Under the pieces are notes generated by a model. The model saw only the letters and a list, made by a program, of their open reading frames with translations, searched no databases and was not told where the DNA came from. This document shows, one piece after another, positions 25,488 through 33,430 of a stretch of DNA of 64,000 nt (positions within the stretch are counted from its first letter, which is position 1; every line of letters starts with the position of its first letter). The position numbers and the translations under genes are program-made. This stretch comes from JAEVLT01 sp964484065 (lineage in GTDB: Bacteria; Bacillota; Bacilli; Bacillales; Cytobacillaceae): contig CAZAEW010000010.1 of the NCBI GenBank assembly GCA_964484065.1, positions 25,698-89,697 of the forward strand, given 5' to 3'.

Positions 25488-26085
25488 ATGGTTTACAATT
25501 CGGGCAACAGGAACAGTCGCCTATTTACTCCTTTATCTGTCAGTTATTATTGGCCTCTATTCCCAGGTTCAGAAAAAAAGAAAAAAGAAAATGAATGGAG
25601 TCATATACTTTCATGAAACTCTGTCAAACTGGGCGCTCATCCTTGTATGTGGACATTTAGGGGTATTAATGATTGATTCATTTATTGGATTTAAATGGAC
25701 TGAACTGTTTATTCCGTTTAAAACAACGTATAAAACAATTCCAATGGCCTTAGGAACGCTTTCTTTTTATTTTTTAATTATAACGATCATTACATCTAAG
25801 CTGCGCAAAAAAATCGGCTATCTGAGATGGCGGAAATTGCATGCCCTTAATCCGATTCTTTATATGATGGTAACGATTCATGGATTATGGATTGGCTCCG
25901 ATTTTAAAGGGGAAATATTGGCTGTTATCAATATAATCCCATTATTAATCATGGGAATTATCATGCTCTTTATAGGGAGAAGCGGCGGCAATAATCACCA
26001 GAAAACAGCTGATCAGATTGCTCAGCAATCCGCAATGTCCCGTGTCGCAAGAATGGAAAAGCCTGTCCACTCCCGAAACCGGTGA
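25474..26085 (+). CDS. Ferric-reductase-like transmembrane (haem b) protein
   Basis: A protein of 203 residues with about five to six transmembrane segments. Histidines suited for two stacked haems are H47 (YFHETLSN), H61 (CGHLGVL), H123 (RKLHALNP) and H136 (TIHGLW), spaced as in the ferric reductase/YedZ-like superfamily. The C-terminal 35 residues are polar and cytoplasmic. The AAAGGAGG ribosome site lies within the end of apbE. It could pass electrons across the membrane to an extracytoplasmic acceptor; the flavinylated partner expected with ApbE is not evident in this cluster. Confidence 0.82.
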   Translation: MQMLEWFTIRATGTVAYLLLYLSVIIGLYSQVQKKRKKKMNGVIYFHETLSNWALILVCGHLGVLMIDSFIGFKWTELFIPFKTTYKTIPMALGTLSFYFLIITIITSKLRKKIGYLRWRKLHALNPILYMMVTIHGLWIGSDFKGEILAVINIIPLLIMGIIMLFIGRSGGNNHQKTADQIAQQSAMSRVARMEKPVHSRNR

Positions 26086-26101
26086 ATTTGTTTTTCCCCA
26101 T

Positions 26102-26143
26102 AAAAAAAAGCCCAAGACTCTTTAACAAGAGTACTTGAGCTTT
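26102..26143. terminator. Imperfect bidirectional terminator between the ferric-reductase gene and ytwF
   Basis: AAAAGC-CAAG-CTCT pairs with AGAG-CTTG-GCTTTT with small mismatches around a short loop, with A and T runs at both ends. Confidence 0.6.
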
Positions 26144-26157
26144 TGAAATGGTGAAAA

Positions 26158-26463
26158 CTAAATCGTTTCTCCTGTCCACTCCAGCATACCGCCGATCATA
26201 TTTCGGACTTTATATCCTTGATCCTGCATGAACAAACAGACATTTTCGCTTCTTCGGCTTGAGCGGCAAATAAAGATATACTCTTTATTTTTGTCAAAGT
26301 AATCGAGGCTGGCTGGTATTTCAGCCATCGAAATGTGTTTTGCCCCCGGGATCATCCCCTGAGCTACTTCATAATCTTCTCTGACATCAACAAGCTCGAG
26401 TTTCTCCCCTGCCTCTAGCTTTTTCTTCAGTTCTTCAGGAGTAATGATATTTAACTCCGGCAT
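26158..26463 (-). CDS. ytwF: Single-domain rhodanese YtwF
   Basis: A rhodanese-like domain of 101 residues. The catalytic loop is ICRSSRRSENV with the cysteine at about residue 66, and LVDVREDYEVAQGMIPGAKHISMAEIP is the conserved CH2A/B region. Such proteins carry sulfane sulfur. The gene lies just downstream of leuS on the same strand, as in B. subtilis, but a terminator separates them. Confidence 0.88.
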   Translation of the reverse strand: MPELNIITPEELKKKLEAGEKLELVDVREDYEVAQGMIPGAKHISMAEIPASLDYFDKNKEYIFICRSSRRSENVCLFMQDQGYKVRNMIGGMLEWTGETI

Positions 26464-26477
26464 TTAAATCCCCCTTT

Positions 26478-26511
26478 TTAAAACCACAAGCGCCTATTCC
26501 AGGCGCTTGTG
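26478..26511 (-). terminator. Intrinsic terminator after leuS
   Basis: CACAAGCGCCT and AGGCGCTTGTG form a perfect 11-base-pair stem with a five-base loop; on the minus strand it is followed by GGTTTT. Confidence 0.75.
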
Positions 26512-26518
26512 CATTTCT

Positions 26519-28936
26519 TTAATTCGCTACGATATTTACTAATTTGCTTGGTACCGTAATGACTTTACGGACTGTTTTGCCTTCAATCAGTTCTTTAACT
26601 TTTTCATCATCCATTGCCAGCTGTTCAAGTAATTCTTTGCTTGCATCGTTCGGCACAGTAAGCTTATGTCTTACTTTTCCGTTAACTTGAATGACGATTT
26701 CCACTTCATTATCGATTAATTTTGACTCATCATATGCAGGCCATGCTTCATACGAAATTGTATTCGAATGTCCAAGCTTTTCCCATAGTTCTTCCGCAAG
26801 GTGAGGACAAATTGGGGAAAGCAATTTTACAAAGCCCTCCATATATTTCTTTGGAAGTACTGTTGATTTGTAGGCTTCATTGATAAATACCATCATTTGT
26901 GAGATAGCTGTGTTAAAGCGCAACCCTTCCAAATCCTCTGTTACCTTTTTAACTGTTTGGTGATAGGTTTTATCGAGATTGGCTGCTTCTTCGTTCTCTT
27001 GAATTTTCGGATTTAAAGAATTGTTTTCTTCTACAAATAAGCGCCAAATCCGATCAAGGAAGCGGCGTGACCCGTCAAGACCATTTGTGGACCATGCGAT
27101 TGATGCATCGAGCGGCCCCATAAACATTTCATACAAGCGGAGAGTGTCAGCCCCATGGCTGGTCACAATATCATCAGGGTTTACAACGTTGCCTTTCGAT
27201 TTGCTCATTTTTTCATTATTTTCACCTAGGATCATTCCTTGGTTAAATAGCTTAAAGAATGGCTCTTTTGTTGGGACAACGCCAATATCATATAAGAATT
27301 TATGCCAGAAGCGGGAATAGAGTAAATGCAGCACTGCATGCTCTGCACCCCCGATATAAATGTCGACAGGAAGCCATGCTTTTAATTTTTCTGGTGAAGC
27401 CAGTTCCTGGTCATTATTTGGATCGATATAACGTAAATAATACCAGCAGCTGCCAGCCCATTGCGGCATTGTGTTCGTTTCACGCCGACCTTTTTTTCCG
27501 GTTGCCGGATCAGTGACATTTACCCATTCTGAAATGTTGGCAAGCGGAGACTCACCCGTTCCAGATGGTTTAATTTCTGTCGTTTTCGGAAGTGTTAACG
27601 GAAGCTGATCTTCCGGAACAGCTGTCATTGTGCCGTCTTCCCAATGGATAACTGGAATCGGTTCACCCCAGTAACGCTGGCGGCTGAACAGCCAATCGCG
27701 CAGGCGGTAGGTGACTTTCTTTGCGCCAATTCCTTTCTCTTCTAACCAGTTGATCATTTTTTGAATGGCATCGATTTTATTTAAACCGTTTAAAAAACCG
27801 GAATTAATATGTTCGCCATCACCGGCATACGCTTCTTTCTCGATATCTCCTCCTGCAACTACTTCGCGGATCGGGAGACTGAATTGTTTAGCAAATTCAT
27901 AGTCGCGTTCATCATGAGCAGGTACCGCCATAATTGCCCCCGTTCCATAGGACGCGAGAACGTAATCAGCTATCCAGATCGGCATTTGTTCATTGTTTAC
28001 CGGATTGATCGCATATGCCCCCGTAAACACGCCTGTTTTTTCTTTGGCAAGATCCGTTCTTTCCAAATCACTTTTGCTCTTAATTTTATCAAGATAGGCT
28101 TCAATTGCTGCTTTTTGTTCAGATGTTGTGATTTTGGCAACAATGGCATGCTCAGGAGCAAGAACCGCATAGGTAGCTCCAAATAATGTATCCGGGCGTG
28201 TGGTGAAAACGGTAAAGGTTTCATTGTGTCCTTCTATTTTAAATGTAACCTCGGCACCTTCGGAACGGCCGATCCAGTTACGCTGCATATCCTTTATGCT
28301 TTCAGGCCAATCCAATTCATCCAAATCTTCAAGAAGACGGTCTGCATAAGCCGTGATCCGCAGCATCCATTGCTTCATTGGACGGCGTTCAACCGGGTGT
28401 CCTCCCCGTTCACTTTTTCCATCTATAACCTCTTCATTTGCCAAAACCGTACCAAGTGCAGGGCACCAGTTAACCGCTACTTCGTCAATGTAGGCAAGGC
28501 CTTTTTCGTATAGCTTTAAGAAAATCCATTGTGTCCATTTATAGTAATTTTGATCCGTCGTATTTACTTCCCTGTCCCAATCGTATGAAAAACCGAGGGA
28601 CTTAATTTGGCGGCGGAAGTTGTCAATATTTATCTTTGTAAAATCAGCTGGATCGTTCCCGGTATCTAAGGCATACTGCTCTGCCGGAAGCCCAAAAGCA
28701 TCCCAGCCCATTGGATGAAGAACGTTATAGCCCTGCATCCGTTTTAAGCGTGAAAGGATATCTGTTGCTGTGTATCCTTCTGGATGTCCAACATGGAGAC
28801 CGGCTCCAGATGGATAAGGGAACATATCTAACGCATAAAATTTGCGTTTTCCTTTTTCCTCACCCGTTTTAAATGTTTTTTCTTCTTCCCACATTTTTTG
28901 CCATTTTTTCTCTATTTGCTGATGATCAAAGCTCAT
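26519..28936 (-). CDS. leuS: Leucyl-tRNA synthetase
   Basis: A class I synthetase of 805 residues that charges tRNA-Leu. The HIGH motif appears as PYPSGAGLHVGHPEGYTATD (about residues 38-57), the editing domain contains VFTTRPDTLFGATYAVLAPEH and GTGAIMAVPAHDERDYEFA, and the second signature is EKMSKSKGNVVNPDD (about residue 575). The C-terminal anticodon and tRNA-binding parts are complete. Expression is controlled by an upstream T-box leader with a CTC specifier. The next gene downstream is ytwF after a terminator. Confidence 0.98.
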   Translation of the reverse strand: MSFDHQQIEKKWQKMWEEEKTFKTGEEKGKRKFYALDMFPYPSGAGLHVGHPEGYTATDILSRLKRMQGYNVLHPMGWDAFGLPAEQYALDTGNDPADFTKINIDNFRRQIKSLGFSYDWDREVNTTDQNYYKWTQWIFLKLYEKGLAYIDEVAVNWCPALGTVLANEEVIDGKSERGGHPVERRPMKQWMLRITAYADRLLEDLDELDWPESIKDMQRNWIGRSEGAEVTFKIEGHNETFTVFTTRPDTLFGATYAVLAPEHAIVAKITTSEQKAAIEAYLDKIKSKSDLERTDLAKEKTGVFTGAYAINPVNNEQMPIWIADYVLASYGTGAIMAVPAHDERDYEFAKQFSLPIREVVAGGDIEKEAYAGDGEHINSGFLNGLNKIDAIQKMINWLEEKGIGAKKVTYRLRDWLFSRQRYWGEPIPVIHWEDGTMTAVPEDQLPLTLPKTTEIKPSGTGESPLANISEWVNVTDPATGKKGRRETNTMPQWAGSCWYYLRYIDPNNDQELASPEKLKAWLPVDIYIGGAEHAVLHLLYSRFWHKFLYDIGVVPTKEPFFKLFNQGMILGENNEKMSKSKGNVVNPDDIVTSHGADTLRLYEMFMGPLDASIAWSTNGLDGSRRFLDRIWRLFVEENNSLNPKIQENEEAANLDKTYHQTVKKVTEDLEGLRFNTAISQMMVFINEAYKSTVLPKKYMEGFVKLLSPICPHLAEELWEKLGHSNTISYEAWPAYDESKLIDNEVEIVIQVNGKVRHKLTVPNDASKELLEQLAMDDEKVKELIEGKTVRKVITVPSKLVNIVAN

Positions 28937-29290
28937 TTTCGTTTCCTCCTAATTTTAAAAAGCGCAAGCGCTTTGTCCTTCACGCTTTTTTACCAGTTAA
29001 TCCTTATAATTATGGAAATAAAAATAAAAAACTCCCATCCCTAGAAAAGGGACGAGAGGATTATGTATGAATCTTCCCGCGGTACCACCCACATTAGTGT
29101 AAACAAAACACTCACTTTAAGTCTCCTTAACGCAGAAAACGGCAAGCATTACTTGATTTCACGCTTGCAACTCAGGAGGCGAGTTCATGATGTTCTCCGG
29201 TTGACTTTCACCAGCCGTCAACTCTCTTGGCACGGAATCACACTCATTACTATTCCTCTTCAATGTCATTTGCCATATCAAAATTGGTAT
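28937..29290 (-). promoter_or_regulatory. T-box riboswitch leader of leuS (tRNA-Leu responsive)
   Basis: On the minus strand the conserved T-box element GGGTGGTACCGCGG lies at 29090-29077. It is followed by a terminator (CTCTCGTCCCT / AGGGATGGGAG around 29050-29030) with six T residues. The stem I region upstream holds the triplet CTC at 29183-29181 in the context GAACTCGCC, which fits a leucine specifier. Uncharged tRNA-Leu would stabilise the antiterminator and allow leuS transcription. Confidence 0.93.
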
Positions 29291-29296
29291 ACGGTT

Positions 29297-29325
29297 ATTT
29301 TATTAAACTTTCCAATATGATGCAA
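29297..29325 (-). promoter_or_regulatory. Probable sigma-A promoter of the leuS T-box transcript
   Basis: On the minus strand TTGCAT (29325-29320) and TAAAAT (29302-29297) are separated by 17 bases, just upstream of the T-box stem I. Confidence 0.6.
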
Positions 29326-29388
29326 GTCATCCTGCTGGCAAATTCAGTTTTCACTGTTATTGCTGATTTTATTCCTGAGGGGGAGGAT

Positions 29389-29838
29389 ATTAAGGACCCT
29401 TTGCCTTCGGTTTTCTTGGAAAATGTCCTTTAAAAATGATTAAGGACATTTCACCATCGTTTTCACCGGGAAATGTCCTTTTAAAAAATATTAAGGACAC
29501 TTAGCCTTCTAATTCACCGCAAACTGTCCTTTAAAATCATATTAAGGACACTTCGCCTTCCGTTTCTCCGCAAACTGTCCTTTAAAATCATATTAAGGAC
29601 ACTTCACCTTCCGTTTCTTCGCAAACTGTCCTTTAAAATCATATTAAGGACACTTCGCCTTCCGTTTCTTCGCAAACTGTCCTTTAAAATCATATTAAGG
29701 ACACTTCCCCTTCTGTTTCAACGCAAACTGTCCTTTTAAATCGTATTAAGGACACTTCGCCTTCTGTTTCAACGCAAACTGTCCTTTTAAATCATATTAA
29801 GGACACTTCGCCTTCCGTTTCTTCGCAAACTGTCCTTA
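29389..29838. repeat. Tandem array of a 51-bp repeat with internal inverted repeats (about nine units)
   Basis: The word TGTCCTT recurs at 29424, 29474, 29525, 29576, 29627, 29678, 29729, 29780 and 29831, a spacing of 51 bases (50 for the first step). Each unit reads roughly TGTCCTTTAAAATCATATTA, then AGGACACTTCGCCTTCCGTT, then TCTTCGCAAAC. TGTCCTT and AAGGACA are inverted repeats, so each arm can pair with the neighbour on either side, giving alternative hairpins with loops of about 12 or 24 bases. The two leftmost units are the most diverged. No reading frame of note. It fills the gap between the leuS leader and the MFS transporter gene. Confidence 0.9.
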
Positions 29839-29868
29839 AACTGCTTAAATATTAATATAAAAATTGGC

Positions 29869-31050
29869 TTATACCGTATGTGAGGTTTCCTCCTTATTTA
29901 AATCGCGATCATAAACTAATGTTGTCAGTATAGAAAGAATAATCAACCCGATCAAAACCATAAATAAAAGGGACATTCCATAGAGGTCAACGAGCATACC
30001 GCCGAGCAGAGGTCCGACCATTCTCCCTCCGGTAGCGGTACTGTTGACAATTCCCTGGTAAAATCCTTCCTTTCCTTTTGGAGAAAGGTTAAAAGCAACC
30101 GTTGGCACAGCAGGCCAAAAAAACATTTCACCGATCGTTAAAATCACCATTCCTGCTGCAAAACCTGAAAAATCATGTGCGTATGATGCCAACATAAATG
30201 CCCCGATGAAAAAAACAGTCCCGATGATCATCTGGGTCTTCAAGGTTTTTGCAAAATATTTAATAAAGAGCTTTATCAGCGGCTGCCCAGCCACAATCAA
30301 AGCTCCGTTAATCGTCCATAGCAGGCCGTAACTGGTTAAAGAAATATGAAATTCCTGTATATAAGATGATATCGTCGTCGACCACTGAACATAAGCAATC
30401 CAACAAAGTGCATAACCTGCACAAAGAATGAGCAGAGCCCGCAGATGGGGCTGGTTCCAAAAAGAATATGAATTTTTGGCACCCGTTGCTTTTGCGGGAG
30501 CCACATCTGAAATTCCTCGGTATCCAAATACAGCAAGCAAGAAAAACAGCAAAAACATAAATGTATTGGCATAGAAAATATATTGGAACGAATAATCAGC
30601 CACAAAGCCTCCCAAGGCTGATCCGATTGCCACACCAAGGTTTGCTGCAACATACATGGCATTAAACGATTTTCGTCCTCCTTCTATCCAGGCTGATCCC
30701 GCCATTGCATACATTGCAGGATAAATAATTCCAGTCCCAAACCCGATAATAATTAAAAAAAGGATATATTCCGGCCATTGATTCCACAAGGATAAACCGA
30801 CAAGTGCAAACAAGGTGGAGGAAACGCCCAATAAAACGGTTTTGTAGCCTCCTATTTTATCAAATAAGGCTCCGCCAAATAAATTTCCAATGACGCTGGC
30901 AGCCGAGTTTAACATAAGAACAATTCCCGCAACGGATAATGATTTTCCTAAATGATCATGAATATAGATCGTATTTAAAGGCCATAAAAAAGAAGAGCCT
31001 GTCATATTCACTGCCATTCCAATGATCAAAAGCCATAAGGCTCGAGGCAT
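29869..31050 (-). CDS. Major facilitator superfamily transporter
   Basis: A 393-residue protein with about 12 transmembrane segments. The MFS loop 2-3 motif is seen as GNLFGGALFDKIGGYKTVLLG, and GTGIIYPAMYAMAGSAWIEGGRKSFNAMYVAANLGVAIGSALGG covers helices 4 and 5, typical of drug or metabolite efflux proteins. I chose the ATG at 31050 because AAAGGAG lies eight bases upstream; the frame is open 11 codons further. B. subtilis has the MFS gene yttB downstream in the same neighbourhood as leuS, but I cannot confirm orthology. Its substrate is unknown. Confidence 0.85.
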   Translation of the reverse strand: MPRALWLLIIGMAVNMTGSSFLWPLNTIYIHDHLGKSLSVAGIVLMLNSAASVIGNLFGGALFDKIGGYKTVLLGVSSTLFALVGLSLWNQWPEYILFLIIIGFGTGIIYPAMYAMAGSAWIEGGRKSFNAMYVAANLGVAIGSALGGFVADYSFQYIFYANTFMFLLFFLLAVFGYRGISDVAPAKATGAKNSYSFWNQPHLRALLILCAGYALCWIAYVQWSTTISSYIQEFHISLTSYGLLWTINGALIVAGQPLIKLFIKYFAKTLKTQMIIGTVFFIGAFMLASYAHDFSGFAAGMVILTIGEMFFWPAVPTVAFNLSPKGKEGFYQGIVNSTATGGRMVGPLLGGMLVDLYGMSLLFMVLIGLIILSILTTLVYDRDLNKEETSHTV

Positions 31051-31165
31051 GAAAAACGCTCCTTTATTATATTTAGATAACATTTCGATTATCTAAATTA
31101 GTTTAGGCTTTTTTATGGCATGTTTCAACGCTTAGGCGAATTGTTGTAAAAAACAAATAATTTTC

Positions 31166-31200
31166 CAAAAAAATACCCCCAAACAAAATATTTGAGGGTA
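31166..31200 (-). terminator. Intrinsic terminator after the 59-residue gene
   Basis: On the minus strand TACCCTCAAA and TTTGGGGGTA form a ten-base-pair stem with one G-U pair, followed by seven T residues. Confidence 0.7.
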
Positions 31201-31210
31201 AAGCATTATG

Positions 31211-31390
31211 TTAAGAAGATTGTTCCGGTTCTTGGTGCATTTTTGACTTAAGCGGCTGCCCTCCGGATTTTTCATATTTTAATTTTGCCTGTTTCACGAG
31301 GTCAACATCTTTTCCAAGCTCGAGATCCTGATTGTTTATCCCATTTCTTGTCTTTTGTTCAGGATTTTGCTGTTTTGAGCGTTTTTTCAA
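31211..31390 (-). CDS. 59-residue basic, Gln/Lys-rich small protein (unrecognised)
   Basis: A TTG start at 31390 with AGAGGAGG seven to eight bases upstream opens a frame of 59 residues: MKKRSKQQNPEQKTRNGINN, then QDLELGKDVDLVKQAKLKYE, then a GGQPLKSKMHQEPEQSS tail. It is hydrophilic and probably unstructured, as small acid-soluble spore proteins of the minor types are, but it matches none that I remember. It lies 16 bases behind ytzC on the same strand and has its own terminator, which supports that it is a real gene cotranscribed with ytzC. Confidence 0.65.
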   Translation of the reverse strand: MKKRSKQQNPEQKTRNGINNQDLELGKDVDLVKQAKLKYEKSGGQPLKSKMHQEPEQSS

Positions 31391-31406
31391 AATCGTTTCC
31401 TCCTCT

Positions 31407-31670
31407 TTACGGCCCTTGTAAGATCATTTTATTTTGGAGCTGCTGAACCTGCAGTCTAGCCCGGTGAAGCTGGTCTCTTTGTTGTGCGTTTGCGCTGTGG
31501 GCAAGCTTGCAGATATCCTGGTAGACGTTTTCCAGCTCCTGCAAGGCGCTAGAATAATCATCGTTATTGTAATGCTCCTGAAGACTGCTCCCCTCATATT
31601 GCTCTTGGGCATAGCGAATAGCATTCTCACACTGCTGAAGCAAGTCTTCCACTGATTCACGAGTCGCCAT
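31407..31670 (-). CDS. ytzC: DUF2524 family protein YtzC
   Basis: A protein of 87 residues, helical and probably coiled-coil: MATRESVEDLLQQCENAIRY, then EHYNNDDYSSALQELENVYQDICKL, then NAQQRDQLHRARLQVQQLQNKMIL. It matches the B. subtilis YtzC family in length and in the start and end. Function is unknown. A GGGGGG ribosome site precedes the ATG. It is divergent from mnmL (ytqA), the same neighbour as in B. subtilis. Confidence 0.88.
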   Translation of the reverse strand: MATRESVEDLLQQCENAIRYAQEQYEGSSLQEHYNNDDYSSALQELENVYQDICKLAHSANAQQRDQLHRARLQVQQLQNKMILQGP

Positions 31671-31790
31671 CTAAGAACCCCCCTTTATCTCTTAGAAGCA
31701 AACAGCTTCTTTTCTTAGTTTGTACGTTTCTTTTTTTCATAAACAGCAAAGCTTTGGGGATTAAATGGCAATTGAAGCAAAAACCAGTGA

Positions 31791-31820
31791 TTGGCGATTA
31801 AATCCCTTTCGTGTTACAAT
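31791..31820 (+). promoter_or_regulatory. Probable sigma-A promoter of mnmL-mnmM
   Basis: TTGGCG (31791-31796) and TACAAT (31815-31820) are 18 bases apart, 39 bases before the mnmL start. Confidence 0.55.
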
Positions 31821-31858
31821 AAATTTTATGCTTTTATTAATAACAGGAGGTCTCTGAA

Positions 31859-32821
31859 ATGATTCAGACAAATCCTTTTCCATACGCGACAGATCATAAA
31901 CGTTATCATACTTGGAATTATCACCTTCGTGGTCAATTTGGCCATAAGGTTTTTAAAGTCTCGCTTGATGCAGGATTCGACTGTCCAAACCGTGACGGCA
32001 CCGTTGCTCATGGCGGCTGTACGTTTTGCAGCGCTGCCGGCTCAGGTGATTTTGCCGGAAACCGTGCGGACGACCTGGATAAACAATTTCGGGAAATGAA
32101 AGAAAAAATGCACACGAAATGGAAAGACGGGAAGTACATGGCTTATTTTCAGGCTTTCACCAATACCCATGCACCCGTAGAAGTCCTGCGCGAAAAATTT
32201 GAAGCGGTGCTGAAGCAGGAAAACGTTATTGGACTTTCCATTGCGACCCGCCCCGACTGTCTGCCGGACGATGTGGTGGAGTATTTGGCGGACTTAAATC
32301 AACGCACTTATTTATGGGTTGAATTGGGACTCCAAACTGTTCATGAACAGACAGCTTCTCTTATCAATCGTGCCCATGATTTCAATTGTTATGTACAAGG
32401 TGTAAATAAACTGCGGAAGCACGGAATCCGTGTCTGCTCCCATATTATTGACGGACTGCCGCTTGAAACAAAAGAAATGATGATGGAAACAGCCCGGCAA
32501 GTGGCAAAATTAGATGTGCAAGGAATTAAAATTCATTTATTGCATTTATTAAAAGGAACACCTATGGTTAAGCAATACGAAAAAGGGATGCTGGAATTCC
32601 TTTCAAAAGAAGATTATGTCAACCTTGTTTGCGATCAACTCGAAATTCTTCCTCCGGAAATGATCGTCCACCGCATTACCGGGGACGGTCCGATCGATCT
32701 GATGATTGGGCCGATGTGGAGCGTCAATAAGTGGGAAGTGCTGAATGCCATTGATGATGAGCTGATTAAACGGGACAGCTGGCAAGGAAAATTTTTTCAA
32801 AAGGAAGGAACTTCCAAATGA
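31859..32821 (+). CDS. mnmL: Radical SAM protein YtqA / MnmL, tRNA wobble uridine modification
   Basis: A radical SAM protein of 320 residues of the TIGR01212/YhcC type. The cluster cysteines are C42, C54 and C57 in DCPNRDGTVAHGGCTFC, an atypical CX11CX2C spacing characteristic of the family. Further blocks are YLWVELGLQTVHEQT, HIIDGLPLETKE and HRITGDGPIDLMIGP. Recent work in B. subtilis assigns YtqA (MnmL) to the conversion of cmnm5 to nm5 at tRNA position 34, before methylation by YtqB (MnmM). The stop overlaps the mnmM start by four bases, so the two are coupled. AGGAGGT precedes the ATG. Confidence 0.9.
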   Translation: MIQTNPFPYATDHKRYHTWNYHLRGQFGHKVFKVSLDAGFDCPNRDGTVAHGGCTFCSAAGSGDFAGNRADDLDKQFREMKEKMHTKWKDGKYMAYFQAFTNTHAPVEVLREKFEAVLKQENVIGLSIATRPDCLPDDVVEYLADLNQRTYLWVELGLQTVHEQTASLINRAHDFNCYVQGVNKLRKHGIRVCSHIIDGLPLETKEMMMETARQVAKLDVQGIKIHLLHLLKGTPMVKQYEKGMLEFLSKEDYVNLVCDQLEILPPEMIVHRITGDGPIDLMIGPMWSVNKWEVLNAIDDELIKRDSWQGKFFQKEGTSK

Positions 32822-33390
32822 AACTAGACCGAATTCTTCCCTTTGCGAGGAATTTATTAGAAAAAGCAGTTAATGATGGCGATGCCGCTGTTGATGCGAC
32901 ATTAGGAAATGGACATGATACGGTATTTCTTGCCAAACTGGTTGGGGAAACAGGACGGGTTTACGGATTTGATATTCAGGAAGAAGCAATTGCCGGATCA
33001 AAAGAACGAGTTAATGTCAGCGGATTTTCAAACCGGGTTACTTTTTTTCAGCAAGGACATGAAAATCTTCTGACGTGCATTCCGGCTGAAGAACGCAGCA
33101 AAATCACCGGAGCGATTTTTAATTTGGGCTATTTACCCGGCAGCGATAAATCAGTTATTACCAAACCAAATACAACCATTGCCGCCATCGAACAGCTCCT
33201 TGAAATCATGGCTCCAGAAGGAATCATCGTGATTGTGATTTATCATGGACATCCCGGCGGTGAAGTAGAACGGGACGAACTGCTTCGCTATTGTGAAAAT
33301 CTTGATCAAAACATGGCTCATGTTTTGCAATATCAATTTATCAATCAAAAAAATAATCCCCCCTTTATTATCGCGATCGAAAAAAGATAA
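32818..33390 (+). CDS. mnmM: tRNA (mnm5s2U34)-methyltransferase MnmM (YtqB)
   Basis: A class I SAM methyltransferase of 190 residues. Motif I is AVDATLGNGHDTVFLAKLVG (about residues 23-42), and GAIFNLGYLPGSDKSVITKP (about residues 100-119) is the signature of the YtqB group. It completes the mnm5 group on the wobble uridine of several tRNAs in Gram-positive bacteria that lack the methyltransferase part of MnmC. It forms an operon with mnmL through an ATGA overlap and ends at a strong terminator. Confidence 0.92.
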   Translation: MKLDRILPFARNLLEKAVNDGDAAVDATLGNGHDTVFLAKLVGETGRVYGFDIQEEAIAGSKERVNVSGFSNRVTFFQQGHENLLTCIPAEERSKITGAIFNLGYLPGSDKSVITKPNTTIAAIEQLLEIMAPEGIIVIVIYHGHPGGEVERDELLRYCENLDQNMAHVLQYQFINQKNNPPFIIAIEKR

Positions 33391-33415
33391 ACCAGGTTAA
33401 AATAACCTGGTTTTT
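33389..33415. terminator. Bidirectional terminator between mnmM and ytpB
   Basis: AAACCAGGTTA and TAACCTGGTTT form a perfect 11-base-pair stem with a three-base loop, with T residues following. Confidence 0.8.
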
Positions 33416-33430
33416 ACTTTTGCTCCTATC

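Noticed and set aside
29389..29838. CRISPR array
   Set aside because: The 51-bp period is conserved over its whole length, with no unique spacers, and no cas genes are present.
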